From Fibrobacterota bacterium (lineage in GTDB: Bacteria > Fibrobacterota > Fibrobacteria > UBA5070): a stretch of DNA of 38,357 nt. A program made the translations under genes and the position numbers. Location: assembly GCA_029557215.1 (NCBI GenBank), contig JAKPQQ010000037.1:1-38357 (forward strand), written 5' to 3'. The notes beneath the pieces are model-generated. The model was not told where the DNA came from. It ran no database searches and saw nothing but the letters and a program-made list of their open reading frames with translations. Shown in pieces: positions 35,719 to 38,357 of this stretch. Every line of letters begins with the position of its first letter. Within the stretch, counting starts at the first letter, position 1.

Positions 35719-35824
35719 GACACAGGGACATCAGGAAATTCACTTCTTCCATGGGCTGCAGCACAGGCGTTTCCGAATCGGCGGGACGCCGTCGTTCGAC
35801 CGAAATGACGCGCATGGGCTCCAT
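35636..35824 (-). CDS. Small ORF, possible partner in a decayed two-gene cassette
   Basis: A 62-codon frame from ATG 35824 reads MEPMRVISVERRRPADSET...MEEVNFLMSLCLGW and then becomes Arg/Ser/Gly-rich. The first ~38 residues look protein-like; the tail does not. It overlaps, in another frame, the nucleotidyltransferase-like remnant at 35635-35718. Small-protein plus nucleotidyltransferase pairs are common toxin-antitoxin-like cassettes. I cannot name a family and the pair may be dead. Confidence 0.35.
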   Translation of the reverse strand: MEPMRVISVERRRPADSETPVLQPMEEVNFLMSLCLGWTRKDQPDGSRGSGLQRSVVRISRR

Positions 35825-36000
35825 GACTACAATCTACCCTATCGGAGCGGCATGATCCGGTCCATCGCGGTACGTTTGCCTGTTCGCGCCAGAAAACGGT
35901 ATCCTTGGAATCGACGACGCCGGAATCCGTGAACCGGTTCCGGTTCCCTGGCCACCAATCCAGGGATGTTCGTCGATGCCATCCGCGCCAAGGAATTCCC

Positions 36001-36234
36001 ATGAAATCGCTTCTACTGCCCGGCATCCTCGGATTCTGTCTGCTCCAGGCCTGCGCAGGGACATCTCCGGCGTGCCGCTTGGCGGCCAAAGGCGATCTTC
36101 CCTGCCAGAACCTGAACGGCGAAGCCTTCCAAGCCTGCCAAGTGGAAGTCCGTCGCGCCCGCATGACCTGCCAGACCGAACAGATGCACAAGACGCCCGA
36201 CACGACGGGATTCTACCGGACCAGCATGCGCTGA
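36001..36234 (+). CDS. Small Cys-rich lipoprotein
   Basis: The 77-residue product starts at ATG with AAGGA 7 bp upstream. It has a signal peptide with the lipobox LQAC (MKSLLLPGILGFCLLQAC). The ~60-residue mature part has further cysteines (PACRL, LPCQN, QACQV, MTCQT), spaced so that two disulfides could form. I do not recognise the family. It stands alone between the remnant region and the NamZ-like gene, which it meets convergently. Confidence 0.7.
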   Translation: MKSLLLPGILGFCLLQACAGTSPACRLAAKGDLPCQNLNGEAFQACQVEVRRARMTCQTEQMHKTPDTTGFYRTSMR

Positions 36235-36263
36235 ACCGCACCCCCCCTTTTTGACGGGATTCG

Positions 36264-37487
36264 TCAGTACAGCAGGAACGGCTCCCTGCGTTCCAGCCAG
36301 GCTTCTTCGTCGGCCTCCCAGGCGGCGGCCAACTGCCACGGGGATTTGCCCGCTTCCAGCATTTCGCGCCAGCGGGAATGGCCCGCCAGGATGTCGATCG
36401 GCAGCTTGATCGCTTCGTATTCGTAGGGCGGCGCCTTCCATCCGAACGCATCGGGCAGGTTCCGCGGATCCAGCGGATCGATCGCGACAGGCTCGGCCAA
36501 CGCGCCCTGCTTTCGCATGGCCCACATCGCGGCGATCCCCGTCAGCACCGGACAAAACGCGTCGGGATCGAAGACGTGGATCTGTACGCCCCCGCACAAC
36601 CGCCCCACCCCCTTGTGGAAGGTGGGCTGGAACCCCTGCTCCCGGAAGACCACGCCCGGAAGGTCCAGCGAATCGAGATCCACCTTGAGCTTGGCGGCAT
36701 CGATCCACGGCGCCCCGAAGATCTCGAACGGACGCGTGGTGCCGCGGCCTTCGCTCGCGGTGCAGGCCTCCAGCAGGCACATCCCGGGATACACGCGCGC
36801 GGTGTCGGGCGTGGGCATGTTGGGGCTGGGCAGCACCCACGGGAGGTCGGTGTCTTCCCAGAGCATGTCGCGGGTCCAGCCGTCCATGCGCAGCACGTGC
36901 AACTTCAGGCCAGGGTATTTCTCCGCGACAAGAAGTGTCGCCATCTCGCCCATGGTCAGGCCGTGGCGCACCGGCACCGTGTGCAGTCCCACGAACGACT
37001 TGTAGTCCTCGTCCAGCGTGGGGCCTTCCACCAACGCGCCGCCCAGCGGATTGGGGCGGTCCAGCACCACCACCGCGATCCCTTTTTCCCAGGCGGCTTC
37101 CATGCAAAGCAGCATGGTCCAGATGAAGGTGTAATAGCGGGCGCCCACGTCCTGCAGGTCGATCAGCAGACAATCCAATCCCTCCAGCATCGCGGCGGTG
37201 GGCTTGCGAACCTTGCCGTACAGCGAATGGACCGGAACACCCCAACGCGGATCGGCGGCCCCTTCCCACTCGATCATGTTGTCCTGGGTGTGCCCCAGGA
37301 TCCCGTGCTGCGGCCCGAACAAGGACACGAGATTCCACGGCGAACCGGGACGGCGCAACACGTCGGCCAAGTGGGTGAAATCGCTCAGGATGGACGCGGG
37401 ATGCACGACCGCTCCGAGGCGCGCGCCCTTGAGCGAGGCGGGCCAGAGGTCGGACAGGTGGCTGTGCGGAAGGATGACGGTGGCCAT
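36264..37487 (-). CDS. DUF1343 / NamZ-like exo-N-acetylmuramidase homologue
   Basis: The 407-residue protein shows the DUF1343 pattern: VSLFGPQHGILG, DCLLIDLQDVGARYYTFIWTM, AVVVLDRPNPLGG, VGLHTVPVRHGLTMGEMA, SPNMPTPDTARVYPGMCLLE and a C-terminal PIDILAGHS. DUF1343 was assigned to NamZ exo-beta-N-acetylmuramidases (GH171), which release MurNAc from peptidoglycan fragments. Many homologues carry a signal or lipobox; here the start at 37487 gives no signal peptide, and the in-frame extension upstream is Arg-rich and not signal-like. The enzyme therefore seems cytoplasmic, or the start is misjudged. There is no strong Shine-Dalgarno. Confidence 0.87.
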   Translation of the reverse strand: MATVILPHSHLSDLWPASLKGARLGAVVHPASILSDFTHLADVLRRPGSPWNLVSLFGPQHGILGHTQDNMIEWEGAADPRWGVPVHSLYGKVRKPTAAMLEGLDCLLIDLQDVGARYYTFIWTMLLCMEAAWEKGIAVVVLDRPNPLGGALVEGPTLDEDYKSFVGLHTVPVRHGLTMGEMATLLVAEKYPGLKLHVLRMDGWTRDMLWEDTDLPWVLPSPNMPTPDTARVYPGMCLLEACTASEGRGTTRPFEIFGAPWIDAAKLKVDLDSLDLPGVVFREQGFQPTFHKGVGRLCGGVQIHVFDPDAFCPVLTGIAAMWAMRKQGALAEPVAIDPLDPRNLPDAFGWKAPPYEYEAIKLPIDILAGHSRWREMLEAGKSPWQLAAAWEADEEAWLERREPFLLY

Positions 37488-37710
37488 GCGCCGGAAGATA
37501 GGTTCCGTGAGGCGTGGATCGGCTCTGGAGGCACGTCGGCCTCGACCCGGCAATCATTCTTGAATATTTCCAGGTAGACTGGCGATTTTCGAGGATGATC
37601 GATCCGACTTCCTCCATCCAAGATGGTGTGGGAGTCTATTTTTCCCCGAACCCTGGAGTGTTCGCGTTGTCGCGACAGGGCCACTCAACCCAATACGTGC
37701 GGAGGAAGTC

Positions 37711-38226
37711 ATGGCTGGATCGTTGAACAAGGTGATGCTGATCGGAAATCTGGGCGCCGATCCCGAAGTCCGAGCCACCCCCAACGGAGCCCAGGTCGCG
37801 AACTTCCGCGTCGCCTGCACCGAAACCTGGAAGGACCAGAGCGGGCAGCGCCAGGAACGCACCGAATGGGTGACCATCGTCGCTTGGCGCCAGCAGGCGG
37901 AAATCGCCCAGAAGTACCTGCGCAAGGGCTCCAAGGTGTACGTGGAAGGCAAGCTCCAGACCCGCACCTGGGAAGACAAGAACGGCGGCGGCAAGCGCTA
38001 CGCCACCGAAGTGTTGTGCGACCGCTTCATGATGCTCGACGGACGCCCCGGCGCCGGCGAAGGCGGCTACGAAGGCGGCGGATCCAGCTACGGCGGAGGC
38101 AGCTCGTACTCCAACCCCGGTTCGCGCGGCGGCAGCGCACGACCTGCGGCAGGCGGCGGCGACGAGTATCCCGACTACGCGCCCTCTGCCCCATCGGCCG
38201 GCGGAGACGACGACCTCCCCTTCTAA
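37711..38226 (+). CDS. ssb: Single-stranded DNA-binding protein
   Basis: The 171-residue protein has the OB-fold of bacterial SSB ([65 protein letters not shown]). A Gly/Ser-rich linker follows, then the acidic tip DDDLPF, which binds partners such as RecO and PriA. It coats single-stranded DNA as a tetramer in replication and repair. The start has GGAGGA 4 bp upstream. The stop codon is the first part of the second copy of the structured repeat. A short perfect palindrome TGTCGCGACA lies at 37668-37677 upstream; it does not match the LexA box I know for Fibrobacter. Confidence 0.95.
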   Translation: MAGSLNKVMLIGNLGADPEVRATPNGAQVANFRVACTETWKDQSGQRQERTEWVTIVAWRQQAEIAQKYLRKGSKVYVEGKLQTRTWEDKNGGGKRYATEVLCDRFMMLDGRPGAGEGGYEGGGSSYGGGSSYSNPGSRGGSARPAAGGGDEYPDYAPSAPSAGGDDDLPF

Positions 38227-38328
38227 ACCGGCTGCGGCGGGCGATACTCGCGCCCCCTCACCTCGCCGTACCGGCGCGTACGGCTTCGGATCGGGGGTGC
38301 TTCGTCTCATCCCGCCTCGCTCGGTTTA
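38224..38328 (+). ncRNA. Structured 3' repeat element, copy 2 (on the ssb stop codon)
   Basis: The 105-nt block starts on the TAA of ssb. TAAACCG (38224-38230) pairs perfectly with CGGTTTA (38322-38328). GGCGGG (38236-38241) pairs with CCCGCC (38311-38316). CCCCC (38253-38257) can pair with GGGGG (38293-38297), and GCCGTAC (38265-38271) pairs with GTACGGC (38278-38284). The inner apical hairpin is 7 bp here and 5 bp in copy 1, and the closing stems differ in sequence but stay paired in both. No U-tract follows inside the window. The remaining 29 bp to the window end show nothing further. Confidence 0.7.
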
Positions 38329-38357
38329 AAACCGGGGTTCTGGCCGGGTTTGGGCGG

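Noticed and set aside
36013..37617. Minus-strand frame over the NamZ-like gene
   Set aside because: It is Gly/Arg/Ala-rich without motifs; the DUF1343 frame is clear.
37668..37677. TGTCGCGACA upstream of ssb as an SOS box
   Set aside because: It does not match the LexA consensus I know for Fibrobacter, and 10-bp palindromes of CG-rich type arise by chance.

Overview
This window reads as a piece of a GC-rich (about 60-65% by eye) genome of the Fibrobacterota or a close relative. Pointers are a TIGR02147-family protein (a family first defined on Fibrobacter succinogenes paralogues), several lipobox and outer-membrane proteins, and two secreted enzymes whose C-terminal tails look like sorting domains. 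Nearly all genes are chromosomal housekeeping or envelope genes. No tRNA, rRNA, CRISPR array, insertion sequence or prophage block could be recognised. The first ~1 kb is different: it is AT-richer, uses AAA for lysine and has an AT-rich groES-groEL spacer. Composition switches inside groEL near 940-1020, so the left edge is probably an assembly or recombination chimera.

Layout. 1-2034: end of groES, groEL, a structured repeat starting on the groEL stop codon, more hairpins and an intrinsic terminator. 2091-6623: envelope or secreted proteins (lipoprotein, barrel-like protein, TPR protein, secreted esterase). 6898-11984: MATE exporter, a TIGR02147 regulator overlapping a lipoprotein gene and flanked by inverted copies of a 19-bp motif, then a secreted clan-A-like glycoside hydrolase. 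12089-14930 (minus): a Gre C-terminal-domain-only protein behind a leader with an intrinsic terminator, a DUF1161 protein, an APH-fold kinase and a TauE/SafE permease. 15054-17619: MoxR-type AAA+ ATPase plus VWA protein. 17644-21752: methyl-accepting chemotaxis protein, NAD(P)-binding protein and lipoprotein hydrolase.

21936-28577 (minus): a DUF4143 ATPase behind a tandem palindromic operator-like array, then a five-gene operon joined by 4-bp start/stop overlaps. Read 5' to 3' it is metal (probably zinc) binding protein, ABC ATPase, permease, DegT-type aminotransferase and bifunctional NAD(P)HX repair enzyme. 28755-32987 (plus): a tight operon of short adenylate kinase, membrane-anchored DUF4388 protein, RuvX, a small unknown protein and glutamine-dependent NAD synthetase. 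33105-34317: a second DUF4143 ATPase with its own palindrome. 34415-38328: fibre-like surface protein, decayed remnant of a small two-gene cassette, small lipoprotein, NamZ-like (DUF1343) enzyme, ssb, and a second copy of the structured repeat, again starting on the stop codon.

The strongest candidate for something undescribed is the ~106-nt repeat at 1787-1893 and 38224-38328. Both copies begin exactly at the stop codon of a highly expressed gene (groEL, ssb). Both share conserved internal strands and close with a terminal stem whose sequence differs between copies but stays complementary. That pattern suggests a folded RNA 3' element.
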